Shown: positions 21,456-33,359 of the stretch, one piece after another
Numbering within the stretch: the stretch's first letter is position 1
Layout of the letters: every line of letters starts with the position of its first letter
NCBI GenBank assembly: GCA_022495995.1
Contig: JAFEMH010000927.1
Coordinates: 1-64,000, forward strand
Reading direction: 5' to 3'
Length of the DNA: 64,000 nt
Origin: Adenophora triphylla var. japonica
Taxonomy: Eukaryota > Streptophyta > Magnoliopsida > Asterales > Campanulaceae
Notes under the pieces: generated by a model
What the model saw: the letters and a program-made list of their open reading frames with translations, nothing else
Database searches by the model: none
What the model was told of the DNA's origin: nothing
Program-made: the position numbers and the translations under genes

Positions 21456-21652
21456 ATAATTCGGAGGTTGTCACCTAGCGTCATTCCGTTATAACGGAAG
21501 TAACGGAGGCGACTGGGGAAGAAAGTCTATTTACATAAGGAGATAAGGGATATCTTCTGAAAACGACGTTATCCTAGTTAAAGGATAACAGGAATTATAT
21601 GCCCAAGTGAAAAGTCCAGGGGCAAAAAGGTAATTTCTGCTCAGAGCGAAAG

Positions 21653-21725
21653 AAGCCGCCCGACATGAGAGGGAGGCAAAAGAGGCCGTACGGCCAGAAG
21701 CCTGATTTTTCCAGATTATTTAAAA
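21653..21725 (+). promoter_or_regulatory. Paired palindromes upstream of the element B PMD gene
   Basis: A degenerate AAGCCGCCCGACATG (21653-21667) and a perfect 12-bp palindrome GGCCGTACGGCC (21684-21695), about 30 bp apart, precede an AT-rich TATTTAAAA box near 21716-21724 and the start codon at 21839. The B/D LTR has AGCCGTGCGGCT and GCGGCCGTGCGG in the same role. Confidence 0.7.
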
Positions 21726-21838
21726 CAGAATTTGAACGGGGACTGGGCATTATTGCCGCCCATCAGTCGAGAAAGAGAGAGAGAAGAGAGGAAGAAAATT
21801 CGAAAATCTTTCCATCCCTTTGCCTCTACTGATTTAAA

Positions 21839-24451
21839 ATGGATCCGGAGGGGAATCCGATGCCAAGGCAAGCGAGGAGGAACATCTCCGAGGCCGCTCG
21901 GAGGAGGAGGAAAGAGCTCGTCCATACGGAGAGGAAGTATGACTTCCTCACGCCTCCATCGGAGCTCTACCCGGGTAGGAGGGAGCACAAATCGACAAAT
22001 CCTCAATCGGTTGGGGTAAGCATTCTTAATTTGCTCAATTCCGTCGATTTTGATTGGATTTGATTGGTTCTAGGGCTTGACTCGAGTTTTAGGAATTTCT
22101 CGACTTTTCCTAGGATTTTTGATGATGATTTTGAAATATTAATGATTAACCTATGAGGCTAGGAAGATGAAAGAACATGCATGTGCAATTTATTTGACAA
22201 AAATAATGAGAATGACCCACTTTTTTTTCGAAAATAAAATTAAGAGGGATAATTGTCTAAGAGGTGACGGAGTTCTTGCATGTGCTAGAACTAGGTCATA
22301 GATGAGAAAACTGGATTTTGGACGATGAAAAGGATTCATGCATGCCATTTTTTAAGAAAAAATTAATGCTTATGTGCAAATAATTTTGGAAATTGTGATT
22401 TTGTGCTTAGGAGAGCAATGTGCTTGACACGATGTGTTTCAAGTGATGAAAGACACGTTTTTCATGCAAAGGATGCTAGAAAGATTTTACTGGATGCTTT
22501 TCTTTTGAAAACATGTGCACTTTTGAATATATGCATGCTTTTTTGAAAAAGACTGACACATTTCTTTTGCTGTGCTTGTCTACAGGAGAACAAGTCTAGG
22601 GGGCCTTCCGAGATTGCAGTGAGGCTTTGGCAGAGGATGCCTGATTTTGAGAAGGATGGGGTGAACCCTAAGCAGCTAGTGAGGGCTACTGGCCTTGATC
22701 TGTTCGTTGAGGCCATCGGCAGAGGCATTCACATTACCTCCAAGAGCAAGGGCTTGGTCCAGGCCCTCTCGGAGTTCTGGTGGGACACCACCCACAACTT
22801 TCATCTTAGCCGGGGGAGCCTGATCTGACAACCGCAGATTTTTTACTGCTATTACCGGCTTGCAGTTCACCGGGAGGCCCGTGACCTAGAGGAACCATAT
22901 TACGGCAGAGGAGTTCAGGGCTTTGGTCGGGTTTGAGCTTATTCCCAAGGGGCTCGGAATGGAGACGAGGAACGTCGAGGTGGCGATCTGAACCGCATGC
23001 GGAATTTGCTTTGCTAATGAGGTGGCTTGCCCACCAGCTTGCTAGAGCCTTTTTGTGGTTGATGCTGTCAGTCACCATCTTTGCCAATTCTGGGACTCTG
23101 GCTATGACTTGCCTCCTCGAATCTCTACAGGATGTAGATGGGATTGGGACAGTCTCTTAGGGCGAGGCCGGGTTGGCGGAGCTATACTTCTCCCTGGACA
23201 TGTACAGCCGGAACAAGGCTGCCTCCATGGACTGCTTCTCTTTTGCTCTTGAGGTAGTCTCACTTTCCTTTCTCTCTTTTTTACTTTCTGTCTTTGAGAC
23301 TTTCATGAAAGGAAATGACCTTTTTGATGTTTTGAACATGCAGGTCTGGTTTTGTGAGGTGATCAGGTTCTTTCCGTGGAACCAACAGAGCGATGCTACC
23401 ATCTTTCCCGCTATGGTCCGCTGGAGGGGAGATGCGAGAGATAAGTTCACCGGGAAGACCCGGATCACCTTTGATTACAAGATGGTTAGGCCAGTTATCA
23501 ACAGGGATGGGCACGACGGAGTGGACTTTTATCCTTGGGGGAGGTACCCGGAGATTCTTCTAGGAGAGGTCGTGGAGGCGACGAGGCAGAGGCGGTGTTT
23601 GACCGGGCTGACATGTGATGTCATCTATCTGGGGAATCAATTTTCTAGGCAGTATGGTCATATCCCTCCATTGGAGGCCATTACCCCTCATGATCCTCCA
23701 GCACGGATGCTGCAGCCCCGAGATTGGCAGGCGGATGAGATAGAGAGATATCAGGCAGGCGTGGCCACTGAGGAGTATTTTGATCTGGATACCCCATATG
23801 CTGTGTTTGTGGAGCAGCGACTGAGGACACCACAGAAGCTAGTGAAGCTAGCTATCACTCAGGGATATGGGGAGGCCGAGCCTTCTGATCCTCCGATCCC
23901 TCCTGCTCATCTTTCTTATGTAGTCAATGGGGTACCGAGGAGGTTTAAGATACCTGTCCCCGACACTAGGGAGCCCCAGTATACTTTGCCACCGGACAGC
24001 ACTGTAAGTACACTTTAGGGTCTTTTCCCTTTTCTTTCAGATTTCTTTGCTTTTTTGCAATTCTGAGATTTTTCTGAGATTTTCTTCTCTTTTTTCTCAG
24101 GTTCTAGCTCGCACTTATGACGGCTTGGTCAGGCAGAATAGGGGCTGGAAGGACGTGTGCCGGTCCCTTCTGAGGAAGCTGGCCTGCGCTTCAAAGGCAG
24201 CAGCGAACGTGCAGGAGCCAGTGCGCAAAAGAAGGCACGTCGGGAGAACGACATCCACCTCTTCAGCCTCATAGTACTCCTCTAGTGCCATTCCTCGGGG
24301 GCAAGGACCCAATGCTGGCATCCTGGAGCAGCTGGCTGAGTACGAGCACGAGAATGTCCATCTATCTGATGTGAGTGACACGGAGCACTTGATGAGAGAG
24401 GCGAGTGTTTATGAGCTGAGTAGCGATGAAGATGAAGGATCGGAGGCCTAG
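21839..24451 (+). pseudogene. PMD antisense gene of element B, four exons, few disabling mutations
   Basis: Exons 21839-22015 (59 codons, starts MDPEGNPMPRQ), 22586-23253, 23344-24003 and 24101-24451 are bounded by GT/AG introns of 570, 90 and 97 bp. The PMD signature FWWDTTHNFHLSRG lies near 22775-22815, followed by TAITGLQFTGRPV after a frameshift. A TAG at 23158-23160 replaces the Trp of the conserved WGEAGLA stretch, and another TAG falls near 24272. The end is acidic (SSDEDEGSEA). The third exon is fully open for 220 codons and the 90-bp intron is also in frame. Expression would need read-through or repair, so I call it a pseudogene. Confidence 0.8.
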
Positions 24452-24799
24452 GAGGTCTCTAGAGTTGATTTAGAAAAACAAACAATGAACAAGTTTTATG
24501 CACATTTTGCTTTTTTTTTTTTGCTTTATTTGGGCGCCGATGGGGCGAAAACAATGTACTACTGTTTTATTTACTTTTCTATTTTATGCTTTATTAATTT
24601 GCATATTACTTGAGCCTCGGGGCAGTTTTTTGCTTGGAATTGGGGCTGAAACTGAGCCAAAATGATATATAATGATATATAACTGCTTGGATGGTCTTTG
24701 GACATGTTTTTGTATAGGTTTTGGTTGGAAAAGTGGGGTGAAAGACTCCCTTTGGGCAGCAACTTAGTTGCTGCAGATTGTCTTTTACATCAGGCAAAT
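24452..24799 (+). other. Spacer between B PMD and DUF7745-like genes
   Basis: AT-rich 3' flank with a poly-T run near 24512. Nothing coding is recognised. It leads into the palindrome pair at 24800. Confidence 0.6.
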
Positions 24800-24847
24800 G
24801 AGGCCGTGCGGTCTGGTCTCTGTAGCAAAATGAAGCCGTGCGGCTCA
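24800..24847 (+). promoter_or_regulatory. Paired palindromes upstream of the element B DUF7745-like gene
   Basis: GAGGCCGTGCGGTCT (24800-24814) and GAAGCCGTGCGGCTCA (24832-24847), 32 bp apart, share the GCCGTGCGGC core with the solo LTR D (40254-40300) and with the B PMD promoter. The start codon at 24983 is about 135 bp downstream. Confidence 0.7.
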
Positions 24848-24982
24848 CAGTTCTGTCTGGACTGGTTATTTTTAGAATAAAACCAAGGCTTGGCCATTTC
24901 ATTTCATTTTCAACCTAGACTTGTCCCAACTATTCCCAGAGCACATATTGGACCTAAAGACACCATCTTTGATCATTTTACA

Positions 24983-26494
24983 ATGGAGAAGCCCGCTAGA
25001 TTGCAAAGGGGGAAAAGGGATCGCTTTCTGTCCGATCTTCAGTCTTGGGTGAGATACAACTTTCAATCTCACAAGGGGTTGTTTGATTCTTCATTCAAGA
25101 TCAAATTTTTATGGCATTTGAAGGATCTCCCGCCCGATTGGGACCTTTTGAGAGCAGCAGCAAGGTTCTGGGACGCCCGGAGACACGTTTACTGCTTTTC
25201 TTACAATGAGATTCTCCCAACCTATGAAGACTTCCGAGCCTTGATTAGAGGTCCCGAAATTGAGGCTATATCGATTCCGTCAATCGAAGACGTGCCAGTG
25301 GCGGCAAAGTTGGCATCTTTTCTGCAAATTTCTCTGGGAGAGGCTGAGAGGATGATGATTGCTTCGGACAGGATTGACCTTTCTGATATCCCGGGCAGGT
25401 TTGGGTTTCCGGATATGGCTACGACCGCGGTGGCTATGGATGCCTTTATCCTCTGTGTATTCTCGGCTCTGTTCACTGCTGAGTCTGTGGGGATCTGTCA
25501 TGGTGGTCTCTTGGACATGGTCAGAGATTGCAGGGCTGGGAAGGACATTGTCCCACTGGTTTTGGGTGAGATCCTTCATGGCATCGATAGGATGGCTAGA
25601 GGAGACCGTTTCATGAGGTGCGGGAGTCCTACCGTGTGCTGACTTTATGGGCTGCGGGGAGAGGCTCGGGGCTTTGCCAGAGGGCTTTGCCGACTCAGGG
25701 CCCTTGGGTGATATCTCGGAGAGGTTTGCCTAGGCAGCAGGGCCAAGATGATTGGGAGCTGATGATGGCTAGGCTATCCAATTCGGACATTGGGGTGGGT
25801 ACCTCATGGAGGCTGCGGACCCGGGGAGGATATTTCAGAGTCCTATATAGTGAGGATTCCGGGGTTCTGTGGTCATCCTTCTACATTACCTGCTTGGTAT
25901 CCAAGCGGTTCGGGGCCTTACGGGAGTCGTTGGGCGATTGGGAGGACATTCGTACCATGGAGGTGGTGCCATTAGCTATGAGGGATCCGGCCCGACTTCT
26001 CATTCTTCTCGAGGGCTTGGACATACACTTGCCTTCCCACCCGGGGCTATCTTTAGGAGCGGGGAAGAGTACCATCTTGACCACCGTCTTCTTGGTAGTA
26101 CGAGAGGGAGATGGGAGCGACTCAGGTCATCTTGGAGGAGAGACGACAGGCTTTATTGGGCGGCGGCTGCGACTCGAGTAGGACTACGAGGAGAGGCGAG
26201 GCTAAGGCGAGTCACCATAACCGGTCGGGTGACCTTATCAAAGATATGGAGGCTCGATATAAGAGGCTCTCTGAAGTCGCTCCCTTGACTGAGGCTTAGA
26301 GGGAGGAAGTGCGGACTCGTGCCCGAGTTGAGAGGGCACTTATTGACACAGGTTTGATGGAGGCTCCAGTGAGGATACCGGAGATCGAAATGAGGGAGAC
26401 CGACATCATAGAGAAGAAGAGAAAGAAAACTCGACGGGGTCGAGGTAAAGGTAAAGGGAAGAAGACCAAAGAAGACTCAGCGAATGACGACTGA
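24983..26494 (+). pseudogene. DUF7745-like antisense gene of element B
   Basis: The frame is open from upstream of ATG 24983 to 25642. The start is chosen because MEKPARLQRGKRDRF aligns with the start of the G copy. Visible hallmarks are ARFWDARRHVYCFSYNEIL then PTYEDFRAL, and KDIVPLVLGEILHGIDRMARG. After 25620 frameshifts break it, but later pieces (SYIVRIPGF near 25880) and a basic C-terminal tail (KKRKKTRRGRGKGKGKK, 26309-26494) correspond to G. The tail would suit nuclear import or nucleic-acid binding, which is inference. The gene is convergent with B pol. Confidence 0.78.
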
Positions 26495-26814
26495 CAGATC
26501 TTTTCTTAGGATTTCCTTATTGCCATTTTGCAAACGCAGTAGTTTTATTAGGCATTTTATTGTATTTTAGATCTTTGTAGCAGGTTAGCAGAGTCAAGAG
26601 TAGACCGTGCTTGAACTCATCAAGAAGTTTTTAACTTGTAATGAACAAGAGATATTATCTTAGAAATTAATCAAGACACAATTTCATGGAAATTTCAGAT
26701 GTCTTATTGATTAGGACCCGTTTTATGAAAACTTGAATATCCTTTATTATTGTTTAGGACGCATTTCATGGAAAATTTAATCGCCCTTTTTATTGTTTAG
26801 ACCGAACCATAAAT

Positions 26815-26871
26815 GGCTGCCTACGTTCCCCTTTTACAAGAAAGACTAAGGGGCTCAGGTCTTCGTAGTTC
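26815..26871 (-). other. Conserved GAACTACG ... ACGTAGGCAGCC motif (B)
   Basis: On minus, GAACTACG, a loop with AGACCTGAGCCCC-like sequence, AACGTAGGCAGCC, then GGTTCGGTCTAAA. Both stem halves match A and G. Confidence 0.65.
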
Positions 26872-26922
26872 ATTACAGTGAACTTTTTTTTTTTTTTTAT
26901 ATATGTGCAGGCCTGTTTTGTG

Positions 26923-27060
26923 CCTAGACCGCCCTTTTTGGGTTTTCAGCCTAACTGGGCATTACTCTTTTTGCACTAAGATTTTTTTCTTTTTTTTTTT
27001 TTTTTTTATGTGCAACCATTTGTTTTTGCCTAGAGCGCCCTTTTTGGGTTTTCGGCCTAG
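26923..27060. repeat. Duplicated hairpin (B)
   Basis: 26923-26953 and 27029-27060 both contain CCTAGA, CGCCCTTTTTGGGTTTTC and a closing CCTA or CCTAG. They are closer to each other than to the A or G pairs. Confidence 0.65.
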
Positions 27061-27134
27061 TGGGTATTACTCTTTTGCACTAAGATTTTTTTCTCTTTTT
27101 TTTTTATTTTCTTTTTTTTTATATATATATTTTT

Positions 27135-29228
27135 TTAGACATAGTACCTTCGGAGCTTATCACCGTTGATTGGGTGGACAAAGGGATTGCCATCCAGGTC
27201 TGCAAGTTTCATGGATCCTCCCGATAGTATCTTCTGCACCACATACTGGCCGATCCAAACGGGTTCCCATTTTCCCAGGGGGTTGTCTCTGGTAGGGGGC
27301 TTCACTTTCAGCACTAAGTCACCCTCCTTGATGTCCGTGGACTTGAGCTTTTTGTCGAATGCTCTGGCCATTTGCCTCTGGTAGGCTCGGGTGTGTTCCA
27401 TGGCTTTTAGCCTTCTTTCGTCGAGCAGGGCCAACTCATCATGCCGGCTACGTAGCCATTCTACTTCGTTGACACTGTTTTCCAGGAGGACCCTTAATGA
27501 TGGGATTTCCAACTCCACTGGTAACACTGCTTCCATCCCATAAGTTAGGGCAAAAGGAGTTTCTCCTGTAGCTGTTCTGACAGACGTCCTGTAGCCCCAG
27601 AGTGCTAGGTGCAGCTTTTCGGGCCAGTCACGACCACGGGTGGCCATTTTCCGGATGATCCGTTCGAGCGTCTTATTAGTAGCTTCCATGGCTCCGTTAG
27701 TCTGAGGTCTGTATGGGGATGACTTGTGGCGAGTGATTCTGAATTCTGACAGTAACCTATCGCAGTCTCCTTCAAAGTGCGACCCATTATCGGAAATGAT
27801 CTCATTGGGCATCCCATATCTACACATTATGTTTTCCTTGATAAACTGGGCCACCTTCTTGGAAGTGAGGACCTTGTAGGACTTGGCCTCTACCCACTTG
27901 GTGAAGTAGTCGACGGCTACTAACACAAATTCATGCCCATTGCTTCCTGCCGGGGCTATCTTCCCTATTACGTCAATACCCCAAGTTGCAAACGGTCAAG
28001 GAGTCGTCATGCAGTAGAGGTCATGAGGCGGGAGATGGTTGAGGTTGGCAAACCGTTGGCATTTGTCGCACGCTCGAACATGCTGGACACATTCTGTCTC
28101 CATGGAAATCCAGTAGTAACCCATTCTGAGGATCACTTGCATTAGGGCTCTAGCATTCATATGAGGACTGCAGGGACCATTGTGGACTTCAGTCATCAAC
28201 TCTCTGGCCCTTTCTTGAGTGACGCACAAGAGGAGTGGTCCTTGGTACCGTTTCTTGTACAGGTTGCCTCCTAAAATGACAAAATGGGAGGCCAATCTTT
28301 TCAGGGCTTGCAAGCTCTTGGCTTTGACACCTTCTTTTGGTCTACCTTCTTCGTCTCTGAAAGCTGACTCTCCATCTTTGAGGAACTGGTAAATTTGATT
28401 GTACCAGGGTTCCTTGATAGACTCAGGTCCCAAGTCTACTTCACAACAGAAGGCCGGGGCTTCTCTTCTACCTACTCTGAAGGGTTTTATGGCTTTTCCC
28501 TCGGGGATCTCTACCAGTGAGGCTAGAGTAGCTAGGGCATCTGTGAATCTATTCTTTTCCCTTGGCAAGTAGTGGAAAGTCACTTCTCTAAACTGTCCAG
28601 TCAACTCTTCCATATGGGCATGATACCGCTGAAGATTAGGGTCCACAGTCTTCCATTTGTTGGAGACCTGGTTGATGATCAGGGCTGAGTCTCCATAAAC
28701 TTCAAGCTCCTTGACATTCCTTTCTAGGGCAGCTTCTAAACCAGCAATGCAGGCTTCATACTCGGCAACATTGTTCGTGGCAGGGAAGTTCAACTTAAGG
28801 GCTATGGGTGTATGCTCATCTTTCGGATCGACCAGTAGCATCCCTACGCCATTTCCTCTTTTGTTAGCAGCTCCATCAAAGAATAGCTGCCATCGGTTAT
28901 CAGGCTCAACTATGAAGATCCCTTCATCTGGGAATTGGGGTTCAGGCCCGCGGTCCTCATTACTGGGGAAGTTCGCCAGATAGTCTGACAATGCTTGACC
29001 CTTGATGGCCTTTCTGGTCACATAGTTGATGTCGTACTCTGCTAAGATGAAGGACCACTTTGCTAGATGCATCGAAAGGGAAGGTTTATCAAAGATGTAC
29101 TTGATGGGGTCCATTTTTGAGACCAAATTCACAGGGTGGGCTTGCATATAATGCTTCAGCTTGCCGACTACCCAGACCAGTCCTGCACAAGTCTTTTCAC
29201 ATCTTTGAGTAATTGAGCTCACTTCCAC
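27135..29228 (-). pseudogene. Element B pol, RNase H, archaeal-type RNase H and integrase, one nonsense codon
   Basis: 29228-27996 encodes the end of the gypsy RNase H (WVVGKLKHYMQAHPV), the archaeal-type RNase H (LFFDGAANKRGNGVG, EYEACIAGLEAAL, EVYGDSALIINQ) and the zinc finger (HNGPCSPHMNA with CDKCQRFANL). A TGA at 27996-27998 stands where Trp is expected in TPWPFATWG, consistent with TGG to TGA. The frame continues as 27926-27135 with SDNGSHFEGD, the QTNGAMEATNK glutamate block and a C-terminal domain ending GDKLRRYYV. All three integrase catalytic positions appear present. Confidence 0.9.
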
Positions 29229-29303
29229 AGCTTCCGGGCTGACAAAGTAAATGGCGTTTTCTACGAGAGTCTTTCTTCTCTTGGGCAGCGTAAGCTCAGC
29301 TGA

Positions 29304-30621
29304 CTAGTATCGGTGACCGGTGAGATAGAAGCGAAGAGGTTTACGTCTATGAGGGGGGCATAGTACTGGAGGATGTACTAAGTATGCCTTGATGCAGTCA
29401 AGGCATCTTGGCATTCTTCGGTCCATTACGTGTCTACATTCTTCTTCATGAGCTTGAAGATGGGCTCGCACATAGTGGTCAGTTGGTTGACGAAACGGCG
29501 ATGTCTTGCAATTTGCCCATAAAGCTCTTGACTTACATGTTTGGGTTTGAGGTGGCCTCATGTCCATAATGGCTTTGATCTTTCGGGGGTCGACTTCGAT
29601 ACCTCGCTCAGTGACCATATACCCAAGCACTTTTCCCCTTGTCACTCCGAAGGTGCATTTAGCAGGGTTTAGTCTCATGGAATGTTGTCTCAGCCTCTCA
29701 AAGAACTTTCGCAGGTCAACAAAGTGCTGCCCATCCTCGCCTTTGGAGTGGATTATCATGTCATCTACGTAGACCTCAATCTCCTTGTGGATCATGTCAT
29801 GAAAAAGCGCGGTCACTGCCCTTTGATAAGTAGCCCCGGCGTTCTTGAGCCCAAATGGCATTACTGTATAGCAGTAAGTTCCCCACGGTGTGGTGAAGGC
29901 TGTCTTTTCTTGGTCTTCTTCGGCCATCTTGATCTGGTTGTAGCCTGCAAAGCCATCAACGAAGGATTTGACTTCGTAGTTGGCAGTGGAGTCCACCAGG
30001 ATGTCTATGTTTGGCAAGGGGTAATCGTCTTTGGGGCTGGCCTTGTTCGGATCCCGAAAATCTACAACAGCGCACCTTCCCATTGGCCTTGGTTACGGTC
30101 ACAATATTGGACAACCATGTCGGATATTCGATGACTACGATGAATCCTACCCGCAGTAGCTTCTCAATTTCTTCTTTGACTGTAGAGACCATTCGGCTTG
30201 ATCTTTCTCGGTTACGCTTTGCGGCTTAGCATACGGTGCTAGAGGGATTACGTGCTCTACTATTGAACTGTCTAGCCCCCGGCATATCCTTGTACGACCA
30301 TGCAAAGACGTCCGTGTATTCTACGAGCGGATTAACCGGTCTATCCCTTTCAACCCCCTGGAAGAAGCTTCCAATCTGTGTCTCTTTAGGTTCCTCGATA
30401 GTACCCAAGTTAACACTTGTCAAAACCTCCTCGGCGGCTTGGGCCCGGTTTTCCTCTTTTACGTAACACTGCTTAAAGATTTCTTTAATGTATTGTTCGT
30501 TTAGTGTGTTTGCATCTTGTTCAAATGATTCATTATTAAATGTTGTTAAGTTTTGAGTTAATTTATCATTTGTTAAGTTGGCAATAAGAGGATAATCGTA
30601 AAGATTTGTCATTTCATTCAA
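29304..30621 (-). pseudogene. Element B pol, linker and reverse transcriptase
   Basis: 30083-29304 holds the RT palm with FVDGFAGYNQIKMAEED, TPWGTYCYTVMPFGLKNAGA and an intact YVDDMIIHSKG box. The thumb and connection region is scrambled by frameshifts after KAIMDMRPPQT. 30192-30083 has VKEEIEKLLRVGFI. 30621-30226 is the linker with LGTIEEPKETQIGSFF and DVFAWSYKDMPG, the usual run-in to RT. Several frame changes disable it. Confidence 0.87.
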
Positions 30622-30716
30622 AGCAAGAGGAAAGATGACATCGATTACATATTCATAATCCTCGGGCGTGAGGCCTTCGGATGACTCGGAAGGGACTGGA
30701 ATTCAAAGATTCTGAC

Positions 30717-31605
30717 TCAAGCGACTCTTGACCCTGCGACTCTGGACCCTACACTACTTATTGACTCGAAGTGGGGACTTGACAAGGGTTGGGCCAGGGA
30801 TCTCGCTCCTTTCTTCTTGGTGCCACTGGGGAGTAGCGATCTTGTCGGCATTCTTGAGAAAGTTGGAGACTTCAAGCGATCAAAAACTTGTCGGAAATCA
30901 TTGGTAGGCCGGTACCTCGGAAAGATGGTGAGAGGAGCTAGAGTAGCTTGATGCAATCTCTCGGCGAGCTCGTACGTGACAAGCTGGACTCATTGGTGAA
31001 GAGTCGGCTCATCTTTCAATACGGCCTTGCTGATAACTCATCTTTTCTCTTTGCCAATCTTTGACACTACGACCTTGTCGGTATAGCCAATAGGAGGGTT
31101 GGCTTGAATAATCTTGATGAAGTCTTCTTCGGAAGGGACTTTGATTCTTCCTTGATTGGCGAACCACGTATTCTATGGGTTTTACGTATTCGTCGCTTCT
31201 AGATAGCTAGCTTCTCATTGAACTTTACAATGGCAACGAATTCGGAATTCTCTATTTCAAGAGGGTCAGCTGATCACGGGGATGTCGAGCGGAATTTGTG
31301 CTTTGAATGATGGGTTCCTTGGCGGGCTCCTTGGCATAAGCGACGTAGTAGTCAAACTTGCTGAAAGGCTCCCTAAAGTTCCCACGCTCTTGTCCCCGAC
31401 TTCGTACCTTTCCTTTAATTTACATGCGTGGACTTCCTCTTCTTCTTCTTCCTTGAAGGAGCGTCTTCATTAATCCATTCTTGATACTCATATTCCGGCG
31501 GTCTTCACAATCACATACATCATACCGGATGTGGGGCTTGGGTTGAGCCGGAATGGCCTCTCCGATTGCTTGGTCATTACCATTGTTGATTACCATGTTG
31601 GCCAT
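30717..31605 (-). pseudogene. Element B gag/protease-region remnant, including one copy of the insert domain
   Basis: Read across frames on minus, about 31250-30950 contains FVAIVKFNEKL, then EEDFIKIIQANPPIG and VVVSKIGKEK. These match the repeated domain that C and G carry between gag and RT. 31605-31420 carries PHIRYDVCDCED, equivalent to the gag C-terminus of C. The gag domain and protease are missing, so this is a deletion derivative. Confidence 0.55.
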
Positions 31606-33338
31606 TTTGACTTTTGAAAGCTAAGACTTGAAGACTTTAATGGGTTACTTGAGATCTTTATGCCGACAAAGCTGGCTGTACCGGTGTTCTCACTCACTTC
31701 TTTCTCTGCGGGAAAGGGATAAGAGAGGTTTAGACTCGGGGTAGGTGTTTAGTGAAGGCTCAAGCAATATGCAAATTAAGAATCTTCAAGTTTACTTAAA
31801 ACGAGTGTCTTTTATTAATATCTATTTGGTTGGAAAAGGGGTTACGCCCTTCTTTTCGCAACTACTCTAGATCCTGGATCGGTGGGTTCCGTCACTACGT
31901 CTATAAGCCCCTCGTATTCCATTTTTGTATTTCGACCTCCCGGGGTGGACGGCCCGGGCGAGGGTCCTATAGGGCACGCTGATCCCACCGACCGAGAGAG
32001 AAGAACGCTCCTATCGGGTCTAGCGGGTCATAGGAACTTTTAACGCATGAGCGATGCGGATTATAGTCAAGGCAATACGAGAAAGTCTCGTCTTTCGGCC
32101 TTGACGGAATTTCGGCGAATTTCGCTTGCGCGATTGACGATTTTGACTTTCGGTAATGTCAGAAGATAATAGGCATGGGTCGGGCGGTAAAGCCGGATGA
32201 CATGGTGTCACATTGAACTTCGTTGCATACGCGGTGCGTGAGTCAAAATCGAAGTCAATGCCGGTTAAGATCTTGCCAATTTTTCCTTGTCGGAATTTTG
32301 GCAGAGCTTCGCTTGAGCGAAAGATCTTTTAATTTTTGGCAAAGACTCGGTCTTGACTCTTACGCATTCCGTGCGGGTCAAGGTCAATAGTCAATGTCGG
32401 AGTCGAGATCCCACCGATTTTTCCTTGTCGGAATTTCGGCAGAATTTCGCTTGAGCGAAAGATCTTGGCTTAGTTATGAACTAAGGCTTGACCTTTACGT
32501 GGTTATGCAACTGGGCTATATGACACGGACTAGACCAAAAACCAACCAAAAGTCACGGATTTTTGAAACGTGTGACACGGGTGTGCATTGGTCGACACCG
32601 TTGCCATGGGGAGGTTGGGATGATTCCGTGCGCGCCCAGGAGCATCGTAAAGGCTGTCCGTGATGGCTAGCTGGAACCACCCTCGGGTTTGAAGGGACGT
32701 GCGTGCAAAGTGTACGGGATATATCGGGTGCGCGTAGTGTGCGGTCTCCTAAAAATGTTCCTTTTTGAGTTAAAACAGAGATTTTCAGAAATGTGTTTTA
32801 AAGGAATGATTTTCGGGACGGGAGAATGCAACACATAAGGCACGTAAATTTTAAGGAGCCCCAGTCGGTCATGGAGGTGAATAGCCCCAAGGCTGCTGGG
32901 AGCTGCCCCAGATTAACCATGATTTTTCCTGGTGGAATTGCCACTGAGGTCGCCCGGTCAGAATCCAATGAGGATTGAGCCGTACGACTGCATGGATCAA
33001 TTTTCCAGGTTCCACTCCTTTGCTATTTTTCGGGTTATTTCCCGTTCAAAGTATGCACAGATTCCAAGATGCAAATAATGCAATGCAAGGTAAAGAAAGC
33101 AAGCACGATTAATGAAATCAGCGACGGGAGTCTAACCCGCTCAAAGGGAAAAGCATTTTTTTATTTTTTTTTTCAAATTTTTTTTTTCGAAAAGGGGATA
33201 CTGGTATGTGGGATTGTTAAACCACCGGTTATCCCAACTCCCACATCAGGGAGTGTACAGGAAGGGTAAGTGGTTTCCACCTATATACCGAGTATCGATT
33301 TTTGTTTTGAAAAATAAAAGCTTTTCTCCTTTGGGATA
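31606..33338 (-). other. 5' leader of element B
   Basis: Non-coding. It is homologous to the C leader (about 49900-51000), sharing GGTTGGAAAAG, the phrase TATAAGCCCCTCG and GTGTCACATTGAAC. A direct repeat with TTTTCCTTGTCGGAATTT and a CGCTTGAGCG hairpin occurs at about 32282-32330 and 32416-32465, with a weaker third copy near 32100. Confidence 0.7.
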
Positions 33339-33356
33339 TCCCCAGCAGAGTCGCCA
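33339..33356 (-). other. Primer-binding site of element B (tRNA-Arg type)
   Basis: TCCCCAGCAGAGTCGCCA on plus differs from the A site at one base and lies 3 bases from the LTR start at 33360. Confidence 0.72.
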
Positions 33357-33359
33357 AAC

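Larger units (their letters stand above)
26495..27134. other. Convergent 3' region of element B
   Basis: No gene. It contains the GAACTACG/CGTAGG motif (26815-26871, minus), the two hairpins (26923-26953 and 27029-27060) and several poly-T runs from 26885 to 27135, in the same order as in A and G. Confidence 0.75.
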
